NCBI GenBank assembly: GCA_002798175.1
Contig: NWQL01000002.1
Location: 609,606 to 673,605, forward strand
Length of the DNA stretch: 64,000 bases
Source: Lysobacteraceae bacterium NML91-0213
Lineage (GTDB): Bacteria; Pseudomonadota; Gammaproteobacteria; Xanthomonadales; Xanthomonadaceae
Reading direction: 5' to 3'
Every line of letters begins with the position of its first letter. Positions within the stretch are counted from its first letter, which is position 1. Under the pieces are notes generated by a model that saw only the letters and a program-made list of their open reading frames with translations, searched no databases and had not been told where the DNA came from. The position numbers and the translations under genes were made by a program. Positions 1-7,239 of this stretch are shown here, piece by piece.

Positions 1-432
1 GTCGCGGTCGATGCGGTGCAGCGGCACCAGTGCCGGGTTGCCGAGGCGCTGCACGAGCCGCGTCAGCAGGGTCTCGCGCACGTAGGCGCCGGTCGGTGCG
101 ACCGGCAGGAAGTGCGGCTTGTCCACCACCACCAGGTGCGCATCGACATGCAGCACGGACTCCACAACGGGAATCGCCGGCTCGTCAGGCACCTCGCGGA
201 AGTACTGGATCTCCGCGCCCACCCGGTACGGCGCGGCTGCGCGCAGGCACGCGCCACTTGCATCAAGCACGCGACCGCGCGCGAAGCGTTCCAGCCACGT
301 CGCGCGCCCCACCTGCGGGAAGCGGGCGCACAGCGCATCCAGCACGGTCGCCCACGGGCCGGGTGGCAGCTGCAGCCGGCTGGCGGGGATCCCGTCGCGG
401 GTCGCGCGCGCGGTGTTCGATGGCGTGGTCAT
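1..432 (-). CDS. RluA-family pseudouridine synthase, C-terminus cut by window edge
   Basis: Read leftward from an ATG at 432, this frame stays open to base 1 (144 codons). It ends in a PLHRIDRD stretch at the window edge, which matches the catalytic HRLDR-type motif of RluA-family enzymes, where the Asp is the nucleophile. Upstream is the segment VDAHLVVVDKPHFLPVAP, the usual 'DKPxGxxVHP'-like element of the family. These enzymes isomerise uridine to pseudouridine in rRNA or tRNA. The catalytic domain beyond the Asp lies outside the window, so the substrate class (RluA, RluC, RluD or TruC-like) cannot be assigned. It is divergent from the HNH gene that follows. Confidence 0.85.
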   Translation of the reverse strand, partial: MTTPSNTARATRDGIPASRLQLPPGPWATVLDALCARFPQVGRATWLERFARGRVLDASGACLRAAAPYRVGAEIQYFREVPDEPAIPVVESVLHVDAHLVVVDKPHFLPVAPTGAYVRETLLTRLVQRLGNPALVPLHRIDRD

Positions 433-530
433 CGGGCAAGCATATGGCCCGCCGGTTGGGCCTGCAGCCCTGTGCCGGAGGCGCGCCGCGGGCTTATGCT
501 CGACCGCGTCCCCACGTCATGCGACCCACC

Positions 531-911
531 ATGGCCACGCCTCCTCGCCTGCCCGACAACGCCCGACTCGACCGCATCGTCGCCGAGGCGCGCCGTGATG
601 CCGACCAGCGCGCCAGGGGATACCGCGAACGCGCGCTTGGCATGTATCCGTGGGTCTGCGGCCGCTGCGCGCGCGAATTCACCCGCGCCAACCTGTCGGA
701 ACTGACCGTCCACCACCGCAACCACAACCACGACGACAACCCCGCGGATGGCAGCAACTGGGAACTGCTGTGCGTGTACTGCCACGACAACGAGCATTCC
801 CGTTACAACGACCACACCGGCGTCGCTGCAACCCGTGCCGAGGACGCGGTGGCGGCCGCCACCACGCAACCGTTCGCTGCGCTGGCCGCAATGCTGAAGC
901 GCGACGCCTGA
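531..911 (+). CDS. yajD: YajD-family HNH nuclease
   Basis: A 126-residue protein with CGRC at about residue 43, then HHRNHNHDDNPADGSNWELL and CVYCHDNEHS: a zinc-bound HNH endonuclease fold with two CxxC pairs. It lines up closely with E. coli YajD (about 115 aa), which has the same core and no firmly established role. The N-terminus is longer than in E. coli. An in-frame ATG at 519 would add four residues, and neither start has a clear Shine-Dalgarno, so the start is uncertain. The stop is only about 50 bases before the transporter that follows. Confidence 0.85.
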   Translation: MATPPRLPDNARLDRIVAEARRDADQRARGYRERALGMYPWVCGRCAREFTRANLSELTVHHRNHNHDDNPADGSNWELLCVYCHDNEHSRYNDHTGVAATRAEDAVAAATTQPFAALAAMLKRDA

Positions 912-963
912 CCACCGGAAACAGCGGTAAATCGGCCGCGTTTGCTACGGCGGCACGTTCCTC

Positions 964-2532
964 ATGTCGACCCGCATCGGCCGCCGGCACGAGAACGTCG
1001 ACGGCTACATGACCTCGAATGGCGCGGTGGGCTTCGGCGTCTCCGCCGCCAGCATGACCGCGACATGGATCTGGGCCGCCTCGTTCTATGCGGCCGCGAC
1101 CTCCGGCTACAAGTACGGCATCTCCGGGCCGATCCACTATGGCCTGTGGGGCGCGCTGATGATCCTCTTCATCTATCCGTTCGGGCGCCGTTTCCGCGAA
1201 CTCGCCCCGCATGCTCACACGCTGGCCGAGATCATGCACGCGCGCCACGGACGCGGCAGCCAGATGATCCTTGCCGGCTCCAACATCGTCGGCAGCATCA
1301 TCAGCCTGATGGCCAACTTCACCGCGGCCGGCGCGCTGGTGGCGATGCTCTCGCCGCTGGACTTCGTGCACGGGGTCCTGATCGCCGGCCTCGGCACGCT
1401 GTCGTACTCGCTGTGGTCGGGCTTCCGCGCTTCGGTGATGACCGATGTCGCCCAGGTCGCGGCAATGCTCGGCGCGGCCGCACTGATCATCCCGCTGGTG
1501 TTCTTCAATGCCGGCGGCAGCGACGTGATCGCCCAGGGGTGGGAGCGGCTGAGCAGCGAGCAGGCGTCGTTCTTCTCCAGGACCGCCTTCCTCGAACAGG
1601 GCGCGCCCTACTTCGTCACCGTGCTGGCCTATGCGATCGGCAACCAGACCATTGCCCAGCGCCTGTTCGCGGTGCGCGAGGACCTGATCAGGCCGACGTT
1701 CGTCGCCGCCACACTCACCTATGGCGCCACCGTGATCGGGCTGGGCATGCTCGGGGTGGTGGCCCTGCTGGCGGGGATGGAGCCCAGCGCCGGCGACCAC
1801 AACAACCTGATCCCGCAGATGGCCTCGAGCTACCTCGGCCCGGTGATGATCGGCGTGTTCTTCATCATGGTGATCGGCTCGCTGTCCTCGACCGCCGACT
1901 CCGATCTTTCCGCGCTGTCGGCGATCGTGATGACCGATGTCTACGGCAGGAACCTGGCACGCAACGGGCGGGTGAACCCGGCGACGATGCTGCTGGTGGG
2001 CCGCATCACCATGATCGTGGCCACCACCGCCGGGCTGATCTTCGCCAGCATGCGCGTGGACATCCTTTCGCTGCTGGTGTTCGTCGGTGCGTTGTGGGGC
2101 TCGATCGTGTTCCCGGTCATCGCCAGCGTCTACTGGGGGCGCATCGACAATCGCGCGTTCACCACGTCGGTGCTGGTGTCGCTGGTGGTGTTCGCCCTGC
2201 TGCGCTTCCAGCTGCTGCCGCTGGATGGCCTGCTGGTGGTGGTGTTCGAGCTGTTCGCGGCGATCGGCGCCGGCGTGGTGCTGGGCCTGATGGCCTTCGG
2301 CTTCTGTGGCAAGCGCCTGGGCCTTGCGGTGGGCGCAGCGGCCGCCATCGGGCTTGCCCCTTTCATGGTCGGCTTCCTGCGCGACTACGTGGTGCTGCTG
2401 AGCTCGCTCAACGCCTACGGCATCAGCACGGTGGTGTGCACCCTGCTCAGCCTGCGCAACCGTGAATCCTTCGACTTCGACCTCATTGGCGAACGCGTCT
2501 GCGCGTTCCAGCAAACGGAGACCCCCCGATGA
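964..2532 (+). CDS. sodium:solute symporter family transporter, apparently lacking TM1
   Basis: A 522-residue polytopic protein of the SSS family: sodium-coupled uptake of an organic solute, substrate not predictable here. Typical segments are visible: ATWIWAASFYAAATSGYKYG (TM2 region), a long hydrophobic series, and SLSSTADSDLSALSAIVMTD, matching the family's conserved S-(S/T)-AD-S cation-site region. It overlaps the next small membrane gene by four bases (ATGA). The first ATG falls after the residues that normally end TM1; upstream the frame reads about 11 more residues (GGTFL-like) to a TAA at 928-930 with no start codon. The first helix therefore seems missing: either 5' truncated or using a non-standard start. 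Confidence 0.85.
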   Translation: MSTRIGRRHENVDGYMTSNGAVGFGVSAASMTATWIWAASFYAAATSGYKYGISGPIHYGLWGALMILFIYPFGRRFRELAPHAHTLAEIMHARHGRGSQMILAGSNIVGSIISLMANFTAAGALVAMLSPLDFVHGVLIAGLGTLSYSLWSGFRASVMTDVAQVAAMLGAAALIIPLVFFNAGGSDVIAQGWERLSSEQASFFSRTAFLEQGAPYFVTVLAYAIGNQTIAQRLFAVREDLIRPTFVAATLTYGATVIGLGMLGVVALLAGMEPSAGDHNNLIPQMASSYLGPVMIGVFFIMVIGSLSSTADSDLSALSAIVMTDVYGRNLARNGRVNPATMLLVGRITMIVATTAGLIFASMRVDILSLLVFVGALWGSIVFPVIASVYWGRIDNRAFTTSVLVSLVVFALLRFQLLPLDGLLVVVFELFAAIGAGVVLGLMAFGFCGKRLGLAVGAAAAIGLAPFMVGFLRDYVVLLSSLNAYGISTVVCTLLSLRNRESFDFDLIGERVCAFQQTETPR

Positions 2533-2660
2533 ACGTCCTTCTGATGACCCTCTACGTGCTGCTGTGGCCGGTACTGGTGGCGATCATGATGGTGGTGATC
2601 GGCCGTGGCGTGGTGAAGGACCTGCGCCGCGCGCGCCGCACCGGCGAGGACCTGGTCTGA
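2529..2660 (+). CDS. small membrane partner of the SSS transporter
   Basis: A 43-residue protein with one hydrophobic helix (LLMTLYVLLWPVLVAIMMVV) followed by a basic tail (GRGVVKDLRRARRTGEDLV). Its ATG overlaps the transporter stop as ATGA, which implies translational coupling. Small single-helix proteins sit directly behind some SSS transporters and are annotated as a transporter small subunit. The role here is inferred from position, size and topology. Confidence 0.75.
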   Translation: MNVLLMTLYVLLWPVLVAIMMVVIGRGVVKDLRRARRTGEDLV

Positions 2661-2769
2661 GGGGCCGGCACGCCACTACCGCGTCGTCGCCCCGCCAGGC
2701 GATCGCAGGCGCATACTCGGCCGGCCGACTGCACCGCAGTCCAGCGCCGATGCGCCGAGGAGAGACGAA

Positions 2770-2886
2770 ATGAGCAAGGGCCTCAACCAGAAGAGAGAGC
2801 AGAAGAAGAAACCGGCCAAGACGATGAAGGAAAAGAAGGCCGAGAAGCGCGAGAAGAGCGCGACCAAGGCCTTTGCACCGGTCTGA
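2770..2886 (+). CDS. lysine-rich small protein, 38 aa
   Basis: A 38-residue, strongly basic protein starting MSKGLNQKREQKKKPAK and continuing with KEKKAEKREKSATK. A GGAGAGACGAAATG context gives a strong Shine-Dalgarno at good spacing, and a rho-independent terminator follows at once, so this is a complete small transcription unit. The composition suggests a nucleic-acid- or ribosome-associated protein, but I recognise no characterised family and assign no function. Confidence 0.7.
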   Translation: MSKGLNQKREQKKKPAKTMKEKKAEKREKSATKAFAPV

Positions 2887-2908
2887 CCCCGCTCCAGCGA
2901 CGCTCGCA

Positions 2909-2936
2909 AGGCCCGGCATGCACCGGGCCTTTTCTT
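2909..2936 (+). terminator. rho-independent terminator
   Basis: The arms AGGCCCGG and CCGGGCCT are separated by CATGCA and followed by TTTTCTTT. It ends the unit of the lysine-rich small protein. Confidence 0.8.
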
Positions 2937-3075
2937 TGCTCCTTTCCCGATGTAGTTCCCTCGGAGGGTGCAGGCTCGCGCCCCGGAAGCGGATGCCGGG
3001 AGGGCGGAAGCCGGAAGCGCCGGAGCCGCGAGCCAGACAAGCGCCGGAGCACATGCGGATTGAGGGCGCGGGCCG

Positions 3076-3187
3076 CCCGCCGCGGCCACAGGGGGATGCC
3101 CAGCCGGATATCTCCGCGTCCTGCTCCCACATCCGGCCGCCGGCCATCCATGGCCGGCTCTGGACATCCCCCTGTGGCCACGGCGGG
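3076..3187. repeat. long inverted repeat, element 1
   Basis: The 28-base arms 3076-3103 and 3160-3187 are inverted copies differing at two positions. The interior carries CCGGCCGCCGGCCATCCATG (3132-3151) and continues into GGCCGGC. It lies in the 770-base gene-free stretch 2937-3707, which otherwise shows only GC-rich sequence and a REP-like TGTGGGAGCGCGCTCGCGCG near 3220. A related element lies 160 bases further on with its core in the opposite orientation. Confidence 0.7.
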
Positions 3188-3345
3188 CCCCCGACCTGGC
3201 GTCGCGTCGACACGAAGACTGTGGGAGCGCGCTCGCGCGCGATTCCCCGCCCATCACGGCGGAGACCGCTCCTGCAGCCCGGGATGCCTTGCGGAACCGC
3301 GGGCCGGCTGCCCTCTGTTCCGTCCGAAGCCTGCGAAAGCCCGGG

Positions 3346-3462
3346 CCCGTCGCGTGCACCGGGGGGTGTGCTCCCAGCCGGCCATGGATGGCCGGCGGCC
3401 GGCCGTGGCAGCTGGACGCGGACTCCGGCCGGGGGAGCACACCCCCCGGTGCGCGCGACGGG
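3346..3462. repeat. long inverted repeat, element 2
   Basis: The arms around 3346-3382 and 3427-3462 share the complementary runs GCACCGGGGGGTGTGCTCCC and its reverse. The core GGCCATGGATGGCCGGCGGC is the reverse complement of the core of element 1. The two look like members of one dispersed stem-loop family inserted in opposite orientations. No reading frame in this stretch looks coding. Confidence 0.7.
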
Positions 3463-3707
3463 CGGCGCGACGCCAGACGAAGTCCCCCGGGGCACCCGAC
3501 GCTTGGGGCGCCGCCGCTGCGCGTTGCCGCGCAGGCACTTCAGCCGCACAACATCCCGGAGTCGGGAAATGACCCTTTCTCCGCACGACCTCCCGGACCC
3601 CCGAACGTGAACTCCCGCCTCATGCACAGGCCGCACTCGCAGCCGCTTTCGGCGACACTGCACGCCCGTCGCGGGGCCCTGCCCGCGCGACCCATCCCCG
3701 GGGCCCC

Positions 3708-4565
3708 GTGAAAACACCTGCAAGCCTGCTGACGCTGCTCGAAGAAGGCGTCATCGACGAAGTGATCCGCCCGCTCAAGAGCGGCAAGGAAGCCGCCGTC
3801 TACGTCGTGCGCTCCGGCGACGACGTGCGCTGCGCCAAGGTCTACAAGGACATGGCGCACCGCAGTTTCCAGAAGCGCGTGCAGTACCAGGAAGGCCGCA
3901 AGTCACGCGGCAGCCGCGAGGCCCGTGCGGTCGCCACCGGCAGCCGCTACGGCCGCCGGCAGCAGGAAGCGGAATGGAAGAACGCCGAGGTCGACGCGCT
4001 GTACCAGTTGCGCGAAGCCGGCGTGCGCGTGCCGGAGCCGCACGGCTTCTTCCACGGCGTGCTGGTGATGGAGCTGGTCACCGACGACGCCGGCTTTTCC
4101 GCACCGCGCCTGGGCGAGGTGGAACTCACCCCGGAGCAGGCGCGCGAATTCCACGCCGTGCTGGTGCGCCAGGTGGTGCGGATGCTGTGCTGCGGCCTGA
4201 TCCACGGTGACCTGTCCGCCTACAACGTGCTGGTCGGGCCCGATGGTCCGGTGGTGATCGACTTCCCGCAGGTGGTCAGCGCGGCCGGCAACAACGCCGC
4301 GCGCACGATGCTGCTGCGCGACGTCAACAACCTCACCGCCACCCTCGGCCGCTGGGCACCGGAGCTGCTCGACACCTGGTACGGCGAGGAGATGTGGGCC
4401 CTGTTCGAGGCCGGCACCCTGCAGCCCGACACCGAACTCAGCGGGCAGTTCACCTTCGACGAGAGCACCATCGACCTCGACGGCGTGCGCGACGCCATCA
4501 ACGATGCACGCGAGCTGGCACTGATCCGCCAGCAGGGCCGCGACGCGCAGGACGACGATGACTGA
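3708..4565 (+). CDS. RIO1-like serine protein kinase (PA4780-type)
   Basis: A 285-residue protein from a GTG start. It has a nucleotide-binding segment ([19 protein letters not shown], with KVYKD supplying a lysine), the catalytic loop [10 protein letters not shown] near residue 166 and the metal-binding IDFPQ. This is the RIO kinase pattern: a small atypical kinase without activation loop. The length suits the bacterial RIO1-like group. Family members in archaea and eukaryotes act in small-subunit rRNA maturation; bacterial roles are poorly known. It overlaps rlmF by eight bases, so the two are probably translated together, which hints at a ribosome-related job. The acidic tail (DAQDDDD) is typical of RIO1-like proteins. 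Confidence 0.9.
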   Translation: MKTPASLLTLLEEGVIDEVIRPLKSGKEAAVYVVRSGDDVRCAKVYKDMAHRSFQKRVQYQEGRKSRGSREARAVATGSRYGRRQQEAEWKNAEVDALYQLREAGVRVPEPHGFFHGVLVMELVTDDAGFSAPRLGEVELTPEQAREFHAVLVRQVVRMLCCGLIHGDLSAYNVLVGPDGPVVIDFPQVVSAAGNNAARTMLLRDVNNLTATLGRWAPELLDTWYGEEMWALFEAGTLQPDTELSGQFTFDESTIDLDGVRDAINDARELALIRQQGRDAQDDDD

Positions 4566-5532
4566 CCGCGGCATGACGGCGAAGACATCCGGCACGGGCG
4601 GCGCGGCACGCGCATTCCACCCGCGCAACCGCCACCAGGGCCGCTACGACTTCGGCCGCCTGGTACAGGTTCGCCCTGCCCTGGCGCCGTACCTGGTCAC
4701 CACCCCGCGTGGCGACACCAGCCTGGATTTCAGCGACCCTGCGGCGGTGCGCGAACTCAACCGGGCGCTGCTGCATGGCGACTACGGCATCGCGCACTGG
4801 GACCTGCCCGATGGCGCGCTGTGCCCGCCGATCCCCGGGCGCGCCGATTACCTGCACGGCCTGGCCGACCTGCTGGCGGCAACCGATGGCGGGATTCCGC
4901 GCGGCCTGTCGATCCGCGTGCTCGATATCGGCGTCGGCGCCAGCTGCATCTACCCCCTGCTGGGCCACGCCGAGTACGGCTGGCGCTTCGTCGGCACCGA
5001 CATCGACGCGACCTCGCTGCAGGTGGCCGCGGCGATCGTGCACTCGAACCGGCTGGACCGCGCGATCACCCTGCGCCACCAGCCGCGCCGCGGCCAGGTA
5101 TTCCGCGGCGTGATCGGCGATGACGACCGCTTCGACCTCACCCTGTGCAACCCGCCCTTCCACGCGTCGGCCAGAGAGGCCGCGCAGGCCAACCAGCGCA
5201 AGCGGCGCCAGCTGGGTACGCCGGAGCCGGCATCGGCTGCGGCGCTCAACTTCGGTGGTCATGCCCACGAACTGTGGATCGAGGGCGGCGAGGCGGAATT
5301 CCTGCGCCGGATGGTGCGCGAGAGCCGCGGCTACCGCGCGCAGGTGCTGTGGTTCAGCAGCCTGGTGGCGAAGTCCGCCCACCTGCCCGGCGTGCGCCGG
5401 CAGCTGCGCGAGGCCGGCGCGACGGAGGTGCGTGAAGTCGCGATGGCCCAGGGCAGCAAGCAGAGCCGGTTCGTCGCGTGGACCTTTCTCGATGCCGGGG
5501 AACGCCTGCAATGGCGGGACATGCGCCGGTAG
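4558..5532 (+). CDS. rlmF: 23S rRNA (adenine(1618)-N6)-methyltransferase RlmF
   Basis: A 324-residue class I SAM methyltransferase. The start of the core reads [13 protein letters not shown], the motif seen at the N-terminus of RlmF. The SAM site is [16 protein letters not shown] (about residues 121-136), and the N6-adenine catalytic motif NPPF is at 198-201. GTDID follows the first strand, as expected for ribose binding. RlmF methylates A1618 of 23S rRNA. Length and motif spacing suit the family. The ATG lies inside the end of the RIO kinase gene. Confidence 0.93.
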   Translation: MTDRGMTAKTSGTGGAARAFHPRNRHQGRYDFGRLVQVRPALAPYLVTTPRGDTSLDFSDPAAVRELNRALLHGDYGIAHWDLPDGALCPPIPGRADYLHGLADLLAATDGGIPRGLSIRVLDIGVGASCIYPLLGHAEYGWRFVGTDIDATSLQVAAAIVHSNRLDRAITLRHQPRRGQVFRGVIGDDDRFDLTLCNPPFHASAREAAQANQRKRRQLGTPEPASAAALNFGGHAHELWIEGGEAEFLRRMVRESRGYRAQVLWFSSLVAKSAHLPGVRRQLREAGATEVREVAMAQGSKQSRFVAWTFLDAGERLQWRDMRR

Positions 5533-5541
5533 CCCCCACGC

Positions 5542-5979
5542 TCAGGCGTCGAACAGCGCCGGGCCGGCCTCGCGCATGAAGATGCCCAGCGTCACCGGGC
5601 CGACGCCCTTGAACGCAAGCAGCCGGCGTTCGAAGTCCGCGCGGTCCGTTGCCGCATCGGCAATGCCGAGGATGCGTCCGTCGTACTCGTCGATCAGCCT
5701 CCTGCACAGCAGCGCCAGGCGCTCGGCGGTGGATTCGTCGTAGCGCCGGTAGCCGCCCTCGCCCAGCATCCGCACCAGGTCCCGATGACTGCACGCACAC
5801 AGCCTGCGCGGCGTGTCGAGGCCGTGCGTCACCACCAGCACCCGCCAGGTCCGCGCCGCGGCGGCCTGCGGGATCCGGTTGCCGAACAGGAAACTCGCCA
5901 GGAACCAGCGGAACAGCGATGCCTCGTCGCGCGGCGGCACTTCGAAGCCGAGATCACGTGGCAGCAGTTGGCGCAGCAT
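5542..5979 (-). CDS. HhH-GPD-like DNA glycosylase/endonuclease III-type protein
   Basis: A 145-residue protein containing LLAFKGVGPVTLGIFMREAG at its C-terminal end. This matches the helix-hairpin-helix (LxGVGPxTA-type) of HhH-GPD base-excision glycosylases. The N-terminal half (LFRWFLASFLFGNRIPQAAA) fits the first helices of the endonuclease III fold. It is shorter than Nth or MutY (200 aa or more) and lacks the Cys cluster for iron-sulfur binding, so it is a minimal or divergent member. The substrate is unknown. It is convergent with rlmF, nine bases between the stops. Confidence 0.7.
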   Translation of the reverse strand: MLRQLLPRDLGFEVPPRDEASLFRWFLASFLFGNRIPQAAAARTWRVLVVTHGLDTPRRLCACSHRDLVRMLGEGGYRRYDESTAERLALLCRRLIDEYDGRILGIADAATDRADFERRLLAFKGVGPVTLGIFMREAGPALFDA

Positions 5980-6078
5980 GCAGGTACTCCGATCGGGTGG
6001 ACCGGCCGGGCCGGTTTGCGGAGACAATGGCGGCCGGCGCGCCGCCATGGCGCGAATACCGCCACCACCAGGCCCCGG

Positions 6079-6672
6079 ATGCGAACCTTCGTCCTCAGAG
6101 CACGCGCGGCACCGACCGACAGCCAGTCCCTGCTGGCCTCGGTGGGGCGGGACGCGCACAGCGAGATCCTCGCGCACACGCTGATGAACGCCGTGTTCGT
6201 CGCGCAATCGCATCGTCCCGACGTGGTCGTGCACCTGGTCCTGGAAAGCACGCGCGACTATTCGCGCAGCATCCGCTTCGAGGCCAATGCCATTAAGGAC
6301 ATCGGCGGCTTCGACGAGCGCACCCTGCTGGGCCGGATCGCCGGCGCGCTGGATGCCTCGCGCGGCATGGGCAAGGACGAGACGCGCGCGGTCGAACCCG
6401 GCATCACCGTCAGCACCACCAGCTTCGAGCGCCTCGTGCAGGCGCTGTCCGCCGACCACCAGCTGTTCCTGATGGACCCGAAGGGCACGCCGATCCGCCA
6501 GCAGGTCTTCGCCGACAACCCCTGCTTCCTGCTGACCGACCACATCCCGATGCCGAAGAAGGCCGTTCCCGGCCTGGAACGCATGGGCGCGCGGAAACTG
6601 GCGCTCGGGCCGAGGATGCTGTTCGCGTCACAGTGCGTGGTGCTGATCCATCACGAGCTGGACCTGCGCTGA
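6079..6672 (+). CDS. trmY: TrmY-like tRNA (pseudouridine-N1)-methyltransferase, SPOUT/DUF358
   Basis: A 197-residue SPOUT-class protein. Recognisable segments are NAVFVAQSHRPDVVVHLVLE, FEANAIKDIGGFDERTLLGR, PGITVSTTSFERLV and FLLTDHIPMPKKAVPGLERM near the C-terminus; the last forms part of the SAM-binding knot. Archaeal TrmY makes N1-methylpseudouridine at tRNA position 54. Gammaproteobacterial homologues exist, but their substrate is less certain. The ATG at 6079 is the first that keeps the conserved N-terminal strand MRTFVLRARAA. Confidence 0.85.
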   Translation: MRTFVLRARAAPTDSQSLLASVGRDAHSEILAHTLMNAVFVAQSHRPDVVVHLVLESTRDYSRSIRFEANAIKDIGGFDERTLLGRIAGALDASRGMGKDETRAVEPGITVSTTSFERLVQALSADHQLFLMDPKGTPIRQQVFADNPCFLLTDHIPMPKKAVPGLERMGARKLALGPRMLFASQCVVLIHHELDLR

Positions 6673-6696
6673 CACGGCCCCGATCCGGGCCGCCAG

Positions 6697-7167
6697 CTAG
6701 CCGCCGCGCACGCGCAGGGTCAGGCCCTTGAGGAAGTTGCGCAGCAGCTGGTCGCCACAGGGGCGGAAGTTGCGATGGCCGGCCTGGCGGAACAGTGCCG
6801 AGAGTTCCGGCCTGGTCACCGGAAAGCCTGCGGCGTCGAAGATCGAATGCATGTCGGCATCGGTCAGCTCGAACGCCACCCGCAGCTTCTTCAGCACCAG
6901 GTTGTTGGTGATGCGCTTCTCCACCGGCCGCGGCGGCTTGCCGTCCTCGCGGCCGCGCAGGCGCACGATCAGCCCATCGAGCACGTGCGCCAGCACCGCG
7001 TCGGTGCAGGCGACGTGGCCGGGCTCGTCCTCCCTGAGCAGCATCGCGCGTACGGTGTCGCGGTCCACGTCGAAGGCGGGATCGGCCAGCCGCGCGATGT
7101 CGATCAGTTGCTGGTCGCCCAGGTCGAGCATGTAGCGGATGCTGCGCAGGACGTCGTTGGTGATCAT
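6697..7167 (-). CDS. DUF1456 family protein (YehS-like)
   Basis: A 156-residue protein made of two similar halves beginning MITNDVLRSIRYMLDLGD and RITNNLVLKKLRVAFELTD. That internal duplication is the hallmark of DUF1456/YehS. No enzymatic motif is visible. Function is unknown in the family. It faces the trmY gene and is divergent from the GDPD gene. Confidence 0.88.
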   Translation of the reverse strand: MITNDVLRSIRYMLDLGDQQLIDIARLADPAFDVDRDTVRAMLLREDEPGHVACTDAVLAHVLDGLIVRLRGREDGKPPRPVEKRITNNLVLKKLRVAFELTDADMHSIFDAAGFPVTRPELSALFRQAGHRNFRPCGDQLLRNFLKGLTLRVRGG

Positions 7168-7239
7168 CGGACCGGCAGGAAGGTGGGCGCGCGCAGTCTA
7201 CCGACTCCGGCTTCGCGCACGGTGACTACACTTTCCGCG

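Noticed and set aside
679..2514. 611-residue minus-strand frame over the SSS transporter
   Set aside because: Low-complexity His/Gln/Ala/Gly-rich translation typical of the antisense of a high-GC gene.
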